Positions 36,081 through 45,305 are shown, counted from the stretch's first letter. The stretch: 64,000 nt of DNA from Kaistella treverensis (GCF_900114045.1 NZ_FORQ01000004.1:62001-126000), one strand, 5' to 3'. The notes: a model not told the origin generated them from the sequence alone. A program made the numbers and translations.

Positions 36081-36215
36081 AAATTTGATTTTCTACAAAG
36101 TTAAACGCTATTTTTTAATTAGAAAATTTTCAGCTTTTTACAATATCTTCAGCATTTTACTGTTATGCTTTTAAATCAAAAATCCAACTGCTCAAAATTC
36201 TCTATCTTCGTACTC

Positions 36216-37427
36216 ATGAAATTTTTCCGCCTTTTTTTATTGCTTTTTGGGTCGCTTTTATTTGCGCAGGATATCCGCAGCATACAGCTTTTCAATCCGC
36301 AAACAAACGACGAAACGGGGGTCATTGGTTTTAATGAACAGTTGATTTTACGTTTTGATGATTTTTCGAATTCCAGCACGATTTACCGCTACACGATAAA
36401 GCATTTCGACAGAAATTGGCAGGAAGACAACCTTTTTTTTACAGAATTTGCCAACGGCAGTTTAAACGGCTTAATCGACCAGTTTCAGTATTCATTCAAC
36501 ACTTTGCAACCGTATACGCATTATTCTTTAACCTTTCCGAACGAAAAAATTCAGCCTAAAATCTCCGGAAATTTCAAATTGATTGTTTACCAGAATTCTC
36601 CGGAAAAACCACTTTTTACCAAGAGATTTTCTGTGGTGGAAAACGGCGCAAATGTCGCGCTGAATATTTCCCGGACTTCCGACATCAGAAATAAAATGGT
36701 GAACCAAAGGGTGGAAGTGCAGGCAATTGGTAACGGTTCTTCGATGAATTCAAACCTCAATTCGCTTTCCATCAACATGCTTCAAAATAACAATTATGAA
36801 ACCGGAATTTACAATCAGAAACCCAGCTCAACGTTAGGAAATAAGGTGCTTTTTCAGCAAATGAATTTGGCTTTTCCGGGAAATAATGAGTTCTATTATT
36901 TCGATAACAAAAACATGAATCAGCCGTTCGATATGGTCGCGCAAACCGAAACGCTGGACGGAATCAATTACACCTATCTTCATCCAGTGTGGGCTTTTCC
37001 GCTGAATTACCAATATCAGCCGGACGTGAACGGTGCTTTTTATTTCCGCCGAAATGATCTCGGAATCGAAAGAAATGCCGACAAAGAAGCCGATTATTCC
37101 TGGGTGTATTTTGCCTTAGATTCCGAAAAAACTGATAAAGAAATTTTCGTCCTCGGCGCTTTTAACGAATACCTTCCGAGCAAAGAAAACCAAATGTTTT
37201 ACGATGAGGTTTCAAAAAAATATCTCGCAAAAATCTATTTAAAACAGGGTTTTTACAATTATATCTTGGCAACTCGAAATCCCGATAATTCGCTAAATTT
37301 TGGCGAAATAAATGGTAATTTTTGGCAGACAGAAAATCTCTATCAGGCTTTTTTATATTACACGCCTTTCGGCAGAAACTATGATGGTTTGCTGGGCTAC
37401 GGCGAATTTCGCGCGGCAAGAAACTAA
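36216..37427 (+). CDS. Type IX secretion system plug protein (DUF5103)
   Basis: 403 residues from ATG 36216, chosen since MKFFRLFLLLFGSLLFAQD is a signal peptide. DUF5103/T9SS-plug pattern: IRSIQLFNPQTNDE, LRFDDFS, RYTIKHFDRNW, YKHY-like YTHYSLTFPNE, and FYNYILA near the C-terminus. The Plug protein closes the periplasmic-facing opening of the SprA translocon in Flavobacterium johnsoniae (family knowledge). A TATCTTCG box ends 5 nt before the start. Convergent with hemH over a shared terminator. Confidence 0.88.
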   Translation: MKFFRLFLLLFGSLLFAQDIRSIQLFNPQTNDETGVIGFNEQLILRFDDFSNSSTIYRYTIKHFDRNWQEDNLFFTEFANGSLNGLIDQFQYSFNTLQPYTHYSLTFPNEKIQPKISGNFKLIVYQNSPEKPLFTKRFSVVENGANVALNISRTSDIRNKMVNQRVEVQAIGNGSSMNSNLNSLSINMLQNNNYETGIYNQKPSSTLGNKVLFQQMNLAFPGNNEFYYFDNKNMNQPFDMVAQTETLDGINYTYLHPVWAFPLNYQYQPDVNGAFYFRRNDLGIERNADKEADYSWVYFALDSEKTDKEIFVLGAFNEYLPSKENQMFYDEVSKKYLAKIYLKQGFYNYILATRNPDNSLNFGEINGNFWQTENLYQAFLYYTPFGRNYDGLLGYGEFRAARN

Positions 37428-37457
37428 AAATTCGGGGCAAATCACCCCGAATTTTTT
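37427..37457. terminator. Bidirectional intrinsic terminator
   Basis: AAAATTCGGGG at 37427-37437 pairs with CCCCGAATTTT at 37445-37455. The 5' arm begins inside the stop codon of the plug gene. Confidence 0.87.
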
Positions 37458-37486
37458 AATTTTCTAAATGCAAATATTTGGCTCTT

Positions 37487-38515
37487 TCAGACCAAATAAA
37501 ATTCATTAAGTTTTTCTTCACACAAACTTTTTACCACTTCAATCCAGCGGTCTTCATCGTTCAGACACGGGATATAATGGAAATTTTCACCGCCACCGTG
37601 CAAAAACTGCTCTTTGCCTTCCACGGAAATTTCTTCCAGCGTTTCCAAACAATCCGAAACAAAAGCCGGACAAACAATCGCCAGATTTTTTATGCCTTTT
37701 TTGCCCAAACTTTCCAAAGTTTCGTCGGTGTACGGCTCCATCCACTTATCATTTCCCAAACGCGACTGGAAGGTCACCATCACTTTTTCTTTCGGTAAAT
37801 CCAGTTTTTTAATAACTTCTTCGGTCACTTTAAAACACTGGTGACGATAGCAAAACTGATGACTCGGGTTTTGATCGCGCGAACAGCAATCGTTTAGGTT
37901 ACAGGTATTTGTAGGATCGGTTTTGTAAATGTGTCGCTCCGGAACGCCGTGATAGGAGAATTGCAGCGCATCGAAATTTTTCGGAAGTTTTTCACGGATA
38001 CTTTCCGCGAGACAATCAATATAAATTTCGCGGTTATAAAACGGCTGAATATAATTGATCTTAATGTCGGGGAAATGTTTTTTGCGAACTTCCTCGGCTT
38101 TGTCGATCACCGTTTCCGTCGTGCTCATCGCGTACTGCGGATAAAGTGGGAAAAGCACTATTTCGGTCACGCCTTGGTCTGTAAGTTTTTGGATTCCGGT
38201 TTCGATGCTTGGTTCCGCATAGCGCATCCCAATTTCTACCGGCACTTCGACCATTTTTTCGAGTTTTTTCTTAATCCTTTCGGTGATGAAAATCAGCGGA
38301 GAACCTTCGTCCGTCCACACGGTTTTGTAGGCTTCCGCAGATTTTTTCGGCCGCGTGTTCAAAATGATGCCGCGCACCAGCAAAGTCCGGAAAAACCAGC
38401 GGTAATCAATCACTTTTTCATCCATTAAAAACTCATCCAGATACTCCTTTACGTCTTCAACTTTCGTCGATTTCGGAGACCCGAGGTTCACAAGTAAAAT
38501 TCCTTTTTTAGACAT
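37487..38515 (-). CDS. hemH: Ferrochelatase
   Basis: 342 residues. Signatures: ILLVNLGSPKS at the N-terminus, metal-binding His in QFSYHGVPERH, and the acidic/Glu region CLNDEDRWIE near the C-terminus with FVSDCLETLEEI. A Cys-rich insert CNLNDCCSRDQNPSHQFCYR sits after the catalytic His; cysteine-rich inserts there recur in Bacteroidota ferrochelatases and may bind a metal or Fe-S cluster (inference). Inserts Fe2+ into porphyrin as the last heme step. Separate from hemW at 52017. Confidence 0.96.
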   Translation of the reverse strand: MSKKGILLVNLGSPKSTKVEDVKEYLDEFLMDEKVIDYRWFFRTLLVRGIILNTRPKKSAEAYKTVWTDEGSPLIFITERIKKKLEKMVEVPVEIGMRYAEPSIETGIQKLTDQGVTEIVLFPLYPQYAMSTTETVIDKAEEVRKKHFPDIKINYIQPFYNREIYIDCLAESIREKLPKNFDALQFSYHGVPERHIYKTDPTNTCNLNDCCSRDQNPSHQFCYRHQCFKVTEEVIKKLDLPKEKVMVTFQSRLGNDKWMEPYTDETLESLGKKGIKNLAIVCPAFVSDCLETLEEISVEGKEQFLHGGGENFHYIPCLNDEDRWIEVVKSLCEEKLNEFYLV

Positions 38516-38540
38516 TTATTTTTTTATTTGTGCGCCTTTT

Positions 38541-38615
38541 TCCGCCTTCCACTCCCGCTTTTTTATAATTTCCGCTCCGCGTCATTTATAAAAAGAGCTC
38601 CGTTCAAGTCGGGGC
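38541..38615 (-). repeat. Family A compound palindromic repeat, diverged copy
   Basis: On the minus strand: GCCCCGACTTGAACGGAGC, TCTTTTTATAAATGAC, a GCGGAGCGG tip, TTATAAAAAAGCGGGAG, then TGGAAGGCGG. Stem CTTTTTTATAA/TTATAAAAAG. Similar repeats are familiar from Chryseobacterium intergenic regions. Confidence 0.6.
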
Positions 38616-38633
38616 GCAGCACTCGTATTATAT

Positions 38634-38671
38634 AAAAATTACCGGCTTTTTTGGCAAATTTTTCAATTTTC
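38634..38671 (+). repeat. Family B element
   Basis: AAAAATTACCGGCTTTTTTG then GCAAATTTTTCAATTTTC. The matching frame reads KLPAFLANFSIF. Lies between two minus-strand genes next to a family A repeat and a word tract. Confidence 0.65.
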
Positions 38672-38714
38672 CACTATCAACTTAATCACTAATTACTGAC
38701 CACTGACAACTATC
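38672..38714. repeat. Word tract (CACTAATTACTGACCACTGACAACT type)
   Basis: Run of ACT/CACT/TGAC words just 3' of the nifU-like gene; similar vocabulary (in the other orientation) at 42973 and 54719. Confidence 0.6.
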
Positions 38715-39596
38715 TTACCCATTCACCGCTTCTACTTTCTCCACCAGTTCGGGTACAAATTGTTTCAGAAGATTTTCAATTCCGCCTTTCAGCGTCGCGG
38801 TAGAACTTGGGCAACCGGAACAGGCGCCCTGCAAAAGCATTTTTGCGGTTTTGGTTTCCGCGTCATATTCCATTAATGAAATTTTCCCGCCGTCACCTGC
38901 CACTGCGGGTGCTACGTATTCGTCTAAAATATCAGAAATTTTCTGTTCCGTTTCCGTGTATTCGCGCTTGGCAACCGTTGCTACCGCCGGACTTTCATGT
39001 TTCTGCGCCGCAGTGTTGGAAACTTTTCCACCATTTTGCAGATAATTTGCTACAAAATCGCGCACTTTTACCATCACTTCGTGCCATTCAACCGAAACAT
39101 TTTTGGTCACCGCCACAAAATTGTCGGAAATAAAAACTTCTCTGGCAAAGTCGAATTCACCAAAAATAGCTTGCGCCAAAGGCACATCATCAGCTTCTAG
39201 TGGCGATTTTACTTCGATAAAACCATCCAGCAAAGCTTTGCTGGAAACGAATTTCATCACCATGGGATTTGGCGTCATTTCCGCATAAACAATATATTCC
39301 TCCGAGTTTTTTTGCTGATAAATGCGTGGATTTGCCTGAAGTTCATCTTCAATGATGTGCTGCAAAGGTTCTGCAACATTTTCCCAGTCAACGCCGTCCT
39401 GTTTTGCCACCGCGATGAAATTTGCCGTAATAAAAATGCGTTCCACGAAAGGATATTTAAAAAGCTCGCGCGCTAAAGGTATTTCTGTAAAGTCTGAATC
39501 GCGGTCGAGTTCCAAAGATCCCGGAATCAGGTTGTAGTCTGCTACAAACTTCATCACTTTTGGATTCTCGGTCGGTTCTATAATAATTGGTCTCAT
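38715..39596 (-). CDS. NifU-family Fe-S scaffold with duplicated Nfu N-domain
   Basis: 293 residues. Two consecutive Nfu_N domains (about 1-90 and 95-190): EPTENPKVMKFVADY and then EMTPNPMVMKFVSSK mark the repeat. A C-terminal NifU domain follows (about 215-290) with the cluster-binding motif GACSGCPSS. Nfu proteins carry and deliver 4Fe-4S clusters. The tandem N-domain is the visible oddity; single copies are common elsewhere. A short Ala/Val-rich linker separates the halves. Confidence 0.92.
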   Translation of the reverse strand: MRPIIIEPTENPKVMKFVADYNLIPGSLELDRDSDFTEIPLARELFKYPFVERIFITANFIAVAKQDGVDWENVAEPLQHIIEDELQANPRIYQQKNSEEYIVYAEMTPNPMVMKFVSSKALLDGFIEVKSPLEADDVPLAQAIFGEFDFAREVFISDNFVAVTKNVSVEWHEVMVKVRDFVANYLQNGGKVSNTAAQKHESPAVATVAKREYTETEQKISDILDEYVAPAVAGDGGKISLMEYDAETKTAKMLLQGACSGCPSSTATLKGGIENLLKQFVPELVEKVEAVNG

Positions 39597-39759
39597 TTAA
39601 TTTTCTTAAATTTGAGTACAAAAATAGGGATTTAGAACTTAGAAGCCGGTGGTTGAAATTAGATTTTATCAATTCGACATATATTTCTAAAATTCTAAAA
39701 ATACTCTGTTTGAAACCAAATTATCATATTAACACATTTTCAAATTCCCAAATTGAATT

Positions 39760-40296
39760 ATGGCAATTGTAAAAGAACTTTTAGGAAAAAAACCGGTAAT
39801 CGGTGCTGATACTTTTTTAGCGGAAACCGCAACCATAATCGGCGACGTCACCATGGGAACGGAATGCAGCATTTGGTATAACGCCGTGGTGCGCGGCGAT
39901 GTGCATTACATCAAAATGGGTGATAAGGTAAATGTTCAGGACAACGTGATGTTGCACTGCACTTATGAAAAATTCCCGCTGAATATCGGCAATAATGTTT
40001 CCATTGGTCATAACGCTATTGTTCACGGCTGCACCATTCATGACAATGTGCTGGTCGGTATGGGCGCCATTGTGATGGATGATTGCTTGGTTGAAAGCAA
40101 TTCCATTGTTGGTGCCGGTTCTGTGGTAACGCAGGGAACGCACATCAAATCCGGCGAAGTCTGGGCGGGTGCGCCAGCAAGAAAAATCAAAGATATTTCC
40201 GCGGAACTTTTGGAAGGCGAGGTGAACCGCATTGCAAACAATTACGTGAAATATTCTTCCTGGTATAAAGACCCGGAAAAATATCCTGCTATTTAG
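39760..40296 (+). CDS. Gamma-class carbonic anhydrase family protein
   Basis: 178 residues, left-handed beta-helix of hexapeptide repeats (SIWYNAVVRGDV, IGDNV-like turns). Zinc ligands H66, H84 and H89 match the Cam-type spacing (VMLHCTYE, SIGHNAIVHGC). The family hydrates CO2 or is inactive; activity in this member is not proven. The final codons EKYPAI and the stop fall inside a family B-like element (40276-40308). Confidence 0.9.
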   Translation: MAIVKELLGKKPVIGADTFLAETATIIGDVTMGTECSIWYNAVVRGDVHYIKMGDKVNVQDNVMLHCTYEKFPLNIGNNVSIGHNAIVHGCTIHDNVLVGMGAIVMDDCLVESNSIVGAGSVVTQGTHIKSGEVWAGAPARKIKDISAELLEGEVNRIANNYVKYSSWYKDPEKYPAI

Positions 40297-40308
40297 GCAA
40301 TTTTTTAC
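40276..40308 (+). repeat. Family B-like element overlapping a stop codon
   Basis: GAAAAATATCCTGCTATTTA then GGCAATTTTTTAC. It spans the end of the carbonic anhydrase gene and the 3' end of the convergent lipoprotein gene. Confidence 0.45.
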
Positions 40309-40757
40309 TGAACAACTTCAACATCGCTTTTTACCAAAACGGCTTTGCCGTTTTCGCACTGAATTCCCGCTGGTGGCGGTACCATGGCGCAATCTGACAT
40401 CAACTGATATTTTTTATTGAAGGCATCCTGCTGTGCCGTAAATTCCTTGATTTTTGCAAGGATTTCGTCTTCCATTTTTATTGGATAAGCAATATAAGAA
40501 CTCGGTCCGCCACACGGTTTTGCGCCAATTGGTGAAGAGCGCCATTCTGCTGCATCCGTACAAATTTCGCTTCCCGCCAAAGAATCAATTTCTTTAACCA
40601 AAACCGCCAATCTTTCGCGATCCAGCTGCTGGCTGTAATTGTTTTCTGGTTTCAGCGCGATATCTTTTGGCAAAGTTTCCGGCGCTTTATCACCTTTTTT
40701 TGCTTTACACGAAAAAAGCGTAAAAACGACAAGCGGAATATAAATCAGGTGTTTCAT
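40305..40757 (-). CDS. Hypothetical lipoprotein
   Basis: 150 residues. Type II signal with lipobox TLFSC (Cys 17). The mature part has four further cysteines in ICTDAAEWRSSPIGAKPCGG, MSDCAMVPPPAGIQC, which probably form two disulfides. I recognise the pattern (TDAxEWRxxPIGAKxCGGP) as recurring in Flavobacteriia and other Bacteroidota, without any assigned function. Possible role in the outer-membrane leaflet. Confidence 0.75.
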   Translation of the reverse strand: MKHLIYIPLVVFTLFSCKAKKGDKAPETLPKDIALKPENNYSQQLDRERLAVLVKEIDSLAGSEICTDAAEWRSSPIGAKPCGGPSSYIAYPIKMEDEILAKIKEFTAQQDAFNKKYQLMSDCAMVPPPAGIQCENGKAVLVKSDVEVVQ

Positions 40758-40845
40758 GGTTTTCAGTTGGTGTGAAAAACAAAAATAGCAATTTTCAGTT
40801 AAACTAAAGCGCGGTTTTTGCTTCGGAGAGTCGGGGCAATTTGCT

Positions 40846-40853
40846 TAAATTTG
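40846..40853 (+). promoter_or_regulatory. Promoter box of the PIF1-like gene, 4 nt from the start codon
   Basis: TAAATTTG at 40846-40853; ATG at 40858. Same 4-nt spacing as at aroC; TTG at 40818-40820 is 25 bp away. Confidence 0.5.
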
Positions 40854-40857
40854 GCAC

Positions 40858-42978
40858 ATGAATGAATCGCTGTTTAATTTAGCCGAACATACGAACCGTA
40901 GTATTTTTCTCACCGGAAAAGCCGGAACCGGAAAAACCACTTTCCTGAATGATTTTGTTAAAAAAACCAAGAAAAAACATATCGTAGTTGCGCCTACGGG
41001 AATCGCGGCGATCAATGCGGGCGGTGTCACCATTCATTCCATGTTCGGGCTGCCGCTGCGAACGTTTATTCCCACAACGGACCGAATTGACAGCAATCTA
41101 GGCAATAATATTGCCGATTTGATGCAGCACTTTAAATATCGCAAAGACAAACTGAAATTGCTGCGCGAAATAGAAATCATTATCATCGATGAAGTTTCCA
41201 TGTTACGCGCTGATGTGCTTGATATGATGGATTTTTCCCTGCGTTTTGTACGACGGAATCAGCAAAAATTCGGCGGTGTTCAGATGCTTTTTATCGGAGA
41301 TTTGTACCAGCTACCGCCCGTGGTTCGCGATGAACATTTTCTAGGTCAGTATTATAAATCACCCTTTTTCTTTGAGAGTTATGCCTTGAAGGAAATGCCG
41401 TTGATTACCATCGAATTAACCACGGTTTACCGACAAAAAGACGAAAAATTTCTCGATATTTTAAATGATATCCGCGATGGCGAAGTGGGTGATATTGATT
41501 TTGAAACTCTGAATTCCAGATATTTACCTGATTTTGAACCAACCGACGAACCTTATGTTTACCTGACTTCGCACAACCGAATGGCAGACGAAATCAACCA
41601 GAAAAAACTGCAAGAACTGAAAGGGAAACCGTATTTCTATTCCGCGGAAATTACCGGAAATTTCAATGAAAACCAATATCCGAATGAAGAAGAACTTCAG
41701 CTGAAAGTCGGCGCACAGGTCATGTTTATTCGAAATGATGCCAGCGCAGATAAAAAATATTTCAACGGTAAACTCGCGGAAATCATGAGCTTGGACGACA
41801 AGGAAATCACCGTTCTCATTGATGGTGATGATGAAGTTTTCACCTTAAAAAAGGAAACCTGGGAGCAAAAAAAGTACGGTTTGGACGCCCAAAAAAATAT
41901 CACTGAAGATGTGTTGGGGAGTTTTCAGCAGTATCCGATTCGGCTCGCTTGGGCGGTGACCATTCACAAATCTCAAGGTTTAACTTTCGACAGGTTGATT
42001 ATCGATGCCGGAAAATCTTTTGCTTCCGGTCAGGTTTATGTTGCGTTGTCGCGCTGTCGTACGCTGGAAGGCATTGTTTTAAAATCGAAAATCACACCGA
42101 ACGTTATTTTTGCAGACCGTCGTGTTTCCCAATTTCAGGATGAAACCAACGCAAATGGGAAAGTGGAAGAAATTCTGCAGGCCGAAAAATACGATTACAG
42201 CATAAAAAAAGTCATACGAAGTTTGGATTGTACCTGGTTTCGGCATTCTTTTGAAACCTGGTATCAGTCCACGAAAACCAGCAAATCCCTCGACAAAAAT
42301 AAGGCGACTTATCTCTACCAAACGTTAAAACCAAAAATTGAAAATTTCGCGGCGGTTTATCAGAAATTTGAGAAAATTATGGTTCAGAAGAACCAAAAAT
42401 TTATTCTGGGTGAAGAAGACTGGGCAGAAATTGAAATTAAAGCAAAAGGTGCCGTAAATTTCTTTTTTACGAAAGTGAATCTGGAAGTTTTTCAGCCACT
42501 TTTGGACTTCTATTCTGAAAATAAAGGCACAAAAGGTTTGAAACAGTACAACGAAGATTTCCGCGTTTTTCTGGATGATCTGGAGGATTATCTGAATGAT
42601 ATGAAAAAAGTTCACCTTCTGGAAAAACCGCTTTTCAATACCGAAAATAACGTAGCTATTTCCACAAAAGTTGCGAAAATTCCGTCGCATATTTTAACCT
42701 TTCAGCTTTTCGAAAGTGGTAAAACCATTCCGGAAGTTGCGAAGGAACGCGGCCTGGTTCCGGAAACCATTTATGGGCATTTAGCGAAATTTGCGGAGCA
42801 GGGTTTGCTGGATATATCCCGGATTTTTGCCAAAGAAAAAATTCAAACTTTCGAAGAAGAATTCAAAAAAAACCAATTCGAATCGCTGAACGAATGGAAA
42901 AAAGCCTTGCCGAACGATTTCGAATTTAATGAAATACGTTTGCTGCTGAATCACTTTTTACACAAAAGTGGTCAGTAG
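40858..42978 (+). CDS. PIF1-like helicase with C-terminal HTH domain
   Basis: 706 residues. Walker A GKAGTGKTTF (20-29), GIAAINAGGVTIHSMFGLP typical of PIF1/RecD2-like helicases, Walker B IIIIDEVSMLRADV (107-120), GDLYQLPPVV, and the last motif HKSQGLTFDR with VALSRCRTLEG. The C-terminal third has an HTH_40-like module (about 605-650, with SGKTIPEVAKERGLVPETIYGHLAKF) that often ends RecQ- or PIF1-type helicases. Probably a 5'-3' DNA helicase acting on structured DNA or replication/recombination intermediates. The start is only 4 nt after a promoter-like box. Confidence 0.88.
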   Translation: MNESLFNLAEHTNRSIFLTGKAGTGKTTFLNDFVKKTKKKHIVVAPTGIAAINAGGVTIHSMFGLPLRTFIPTTDRIDSNLGNNIADLMQHFKYRKDKLKLLREIEIIIIDEVSMLRADVLDMMDFSLRFVRRNQQKFGGVQMLFIGDLYQLPPVVRDEHFLGQYYKSPFFFESYALKEMPLITIELTTVYRQKDEKFLDILNDIRDGEVGDIDFETLNSRYLPDFEPTDEPYVYLTSHNRMADEINQKKLQELKGKPYFYSAEITGNFNENQYPNEEELQLKVGAQVMFIRNDASADKKYFNGKLAEIMSLDDKEITVLIDGDDEVFTLKKETWEQKKYGLDAQKNITEDVLGSFQQYPIRLAWAVTIHKSQGLTFDRLIIDAGKSFASGQVYVALSRCRTLEGIVLKSKITPNVIFADRRVSQFQDETNANGKVEEILQAEKYDYSIKKVIRSLDCTWFRHSFETWYQSTKTSKSLDKNKATYLYQTLKPKIENFAAVYQKFEKIMVQKNQKFILGEEDWAEIEIKAKGAVNFFFTKVNLEVFQPLLDFYSENKGTKGLKQYNEDFRVFLDDLEDYLNDMKKVHLLEKPLFNTENNVAISTKVAKIPSHILTFQLFESGKTIPEVAKERGLVPETIYGHLAKFAEQGLLDISRIFAKEKIQTFEEEFKKNQFESLNEWKKALPNDFEFNEIRLLLNHFLHKSGQ

Positions 42979-43010
42979 TCAGTAAATCAGTAGTCAGTAA
43001 TCAGTCGAAT
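42973..43010. repeat. Word tract (CAGTAATCAGT type)
   Basis: GTCAGTAGTCAGTAAATCAG then TAGTCAGTAATCAGTC between two convergent genes. Confidence 0.7.
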
Positions 43011-43013
43011 TTT

Positions 43014-44675
43014 TTACCGTTTTATCACGATTTTTTTCATTGGTTCCTGCGGCTTTTTGTTCTGGAACTTTTTAATCAAATTGTAAAAAACCAGAAAACC
43101 AAAGACAAAAATGCAGATTCTTGAAAGCAAATCACCGGCTCGCGTGTAGAAAGTCTGATGTTCGTACAGATTTATTTTCGCAAAAAGCGTCGTTTTATCG
43201 CCATAAAAAGTATCAGCCACCACATCGCCTCTCGCATTGATGTGCGCTGAAATTCCACTGTTTGCCGCGCGGGCAATTTCCAGCCGCGTTTCGATGGCGC
43301 GCATCCTGGAATACGCCATAAGCTGCTTGTGGCCCTGCGTTTCGCCCCACCATGAATCGTTCGTCATAATGGAGAGAAAATTCGCGCCTTTTTTCACATA
43401 ATCAGTTACGAATTCGCCGTAGATGCTTTCGTAGCAAATGATTGGCGCTAATTTCCCTTCATTAAAAGGGTTTGAAAATGCTATTCTTTCAGCATCAACG
43501 CCCAAAGATGCAGTAGTTCCGCCCAAATCAAGCATTGCGTTTCCCAAAAGCGGCTTTAAAACATTGATGTACGGGAAAATTTCCACGCCGGGAACGAGTT
43601 TTCCTTTGTGGTAAACCTCGACTTTTTGGTTCGGAAGAATTTGAACCGCCGAATTATAACTGTCTACAAAAATTCCCTGCGAAGTTTGGTAGGCGGTATT
43701 TGATTTCTGATTTGCGTCAGGATAAAAACGGTGCGAAGAAATGCCCGTCGCGAAAACGGATTCTGGATGGCTGCTTAAAAAATCTTTGACTTTATTTAAA
43801 AGTTCGCTGTCTTCAAATCCGGTTTCGGAAATGGAACCAGATCCCGGAATTGAGGTTTCCGGACCGATATAATAATCGATTTTTCCGGTGGAATTTTCTT
43901 CGGCTAAAGTGAGTAAATCATTTAAAATCGTAAGACTGTCTTTGGAATATTTTTCGGTATACGGATTCAACTCCGGCTGCAACATCAGCACATTTACCGA
44001 ACCGGTGGATTTTAAATCGAAATTCTGGTATTTAACGCTTGAAATAAGCATAGGCAATAAAATTCCGGCTGCGAGAATAGAACCGTTTAAAACCAAAGAT
44101 TTGCGTTTTCTGCCGGCTTCCCAAATTCTCAAAGTATAAAATGCGTAAACATTGACGAGCAAAATCCAGAAACTGCCGCCGGTGGCGCCCAAAGTATCGT
44201 ACCACTGAATAATTTTTGGGTAAGCGGCGAAGACATTTCCTAAATTCAGCCACGGCCATGTAAGTTCCCAGCTTAGATGAATTTTCTCAAAAACCATCCA
44301 AATCGCCACGAAAAAAACCAAACCGAAGTAAGTTCCCTGCGCGTTTTTGTACCAATGGTAACATTGAAAAATAAAAGCATAAAACAAAGAATTCAGCACC
44401 ACGGGAACAACAACTGCGAATAAAGAATTTGAACCATCCGGGTTTTTAGCGCCGTAAAGCCAACCTGTGGTGACGATATTCCAAATAATAAAAGCAAGAT
44501 AGGAAAGCCCGAAAATGGTGAGACTTTTTTTCCTGATATTTGAAAACTTTGAAATGTCATGCTCCAGAATCAGAAGCGGAACGAGCGCAATAAAAATGAA
44601 AAACGGGATGCCATAAGTAGGCCAGGAAATGCTCAGCAAAACGGCTGAGAGTAAAGAAAGGATAATATATTTCAT
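43014..44675 (-). CDS. lnt: Apolipoprotein N-acyltransferase
   Basis: 553 residues. Six to seven hydrophobic helices in the first ~210, then a nitrilase-type domain with the triad E273 (IGPETSIPG), K357 (VYHKGKLVPG) and C414 (PIICYES), and a last membrane helix near the C-terminus. Lnt adds the third acyl chain to lipoproteins; this window encodes several lipoproteins (28605, 40305, 59676). The Lys-rich cytosolic tail is longer than in E. coli. Confidence 0.94.
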   Translation of the reverse strand: MKYIILSLLSAVLLSISWPTYGIPFFIFIALVPLLILEHDISKFSNIRKKSLTIFGLSYLAFIIWNIVTTGWLYGAKNPDGSNSLFAVVVPVVLNSLFYAFIFQCYHWYKNAQGTYFGLVFFVAIWMVFEKIHLSWELTWPWLNLGNVFAAYPKIIQWYDTLGATGGSFWILLVNVYAFYTLRIWEAGRKRKSLVLNGSILAAGILLPMLISSVKYQNFDLKSTGSVNVLMLQPELNPYTEKYSKDSLTILNDLLTLAEENSTGKIDYYIGPETSIPGSGSISETGFEDSELLNKVKDFLSSHPESVFATGISSHRFYPDANQKSNTAYQTSQGIFVDSYNSAVQILPNQKVEVYHKGKLVPGVEIFPYINVLKPLLGNAMLDLGGTTASLGVDAERIAFSNPFNEGKLAPIICYESIYGEFVTDYVKKGANFLSIMTNDSWWGETQGHKQLMAYSRMRAIETRLEIARAANSGISAHINARGDVVADTFYGDKTTLFAKINLYEHQTFYTRAGDLLSRICIFVFGFLVFYNLIKKFQNKKPQEPMKKIVIKR

Positions 44676-44789
44676 TGGTATTTTACGAATTGTATTTGGT
44701 TTTCAAAGTTAAGATTACTTCGCGGGAAAACCTTAAAATTGAAGCAAATAAAAATCCGAAAAAAATGCTCGTGACGCAAGCAAAAAATA

Positions 44790-44818
44790 AAAAAAAGCGG
44801 TTATTTCCGCTTTTTATT
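44790..44818 (-). terminator. Intrinsic terminator after folB
   Basis: AAAAAGCGG at 44792-44800 pairs with CCGCTTTTT at 44807-44815; A/T runs on both sides allow action in the minus direction. Confidence 0.75.
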
Positions 44819-44840
44819 TTTAATTTCTAAAATTTATAAA

Positions 44841-44880
44841 ATGAAAAAATTACCGGTTTTAGCGGCAAATTTTTTTAAAA
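44841..44880 (+). repeat. Family B element overlapping the folB stop
   Basis: AAAAAATTACCGGTTTTAGC then GGCAAATTTTTTTAAA. Starts with ATG in the matching frame and reads MKKLPVLAANFFK, on the strand opposite to folB. Confidence 0.65.
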
Positions 44881-45234
44881 TTCATTTTCAATTTCTACGC
44901 TGACGCCTTTCATTTCGCCTTTCATGGGTGGATTGGTTTTGGTGATTTTGATTTTGAGGAATTTTACCCGCGGAAATTTCAGTTTGATGTTTTTTAAAAT
45001 TCGACCCGCGACATGTTCCATCAGTTTTGAATTGATTTTCATTTCCTGATGAATGATATCATTGATTTCAGCATAATTAATGGTGTCCGCCAAATCATCA
45101 GTGCCGACGGCTTTCCAAAGATCGGCGTGAACTTCAACATTCAAAATGTAATAGGTCCCGAGAATGGTTTCTTCGGGTAAAACGCCATGATACGCGAAAA
45201 TTTTCAGGTCTTCGATAAATATTTTTGAAGTCAT
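44875..45234 (-). CDS. folB: Dihydroneopterin aldolase
   Basis: 119 residues, tunnelling-fold family. Signatures: KIFIEDLKIFAYHGVLPEE at the N-terminus (catalytic region GVxxEE), DTINYAEINDIIH, and KITKTNPPMKGEMKGVSVEIE near the end (catalytic Lys segment). Converts dihydroneopterin to 6-hydroxymethyl-dihydropterin in folate synthesis. It stands alone; the stop codon lies inside a family B element. Confidence 0.93.
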   Translation of the reverse strand: MTSKIFIEDLKIFAYHGVLPEETILGTYYILNVEVHADLWKAVGTDDLADTINYAEINDIIHQEMKINSKLMEHVAGRILKNIKLKFPRVKFLKIKITKTNPPMKGEMKGVSVEIENEF

Positions 45235-45253
45235 TTACAAACATTTAAAAAAT

Positions 45254-45290
45254 TAAAAAATTGCCTGATTTAACGTCTTATTTTTCATCT
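45254..45290 (+). repeat. Family B element, degenerate
   Basis: AAAAAATTGCCTGATTTA then ACGTCTTATTTTTCATC, just upstream of the folB start. The frame reads KKLPDLTSYFS. Confidence 0.45.
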
Positions 45291-45305
45291 CCATCCTTCA
45301 ACCTA

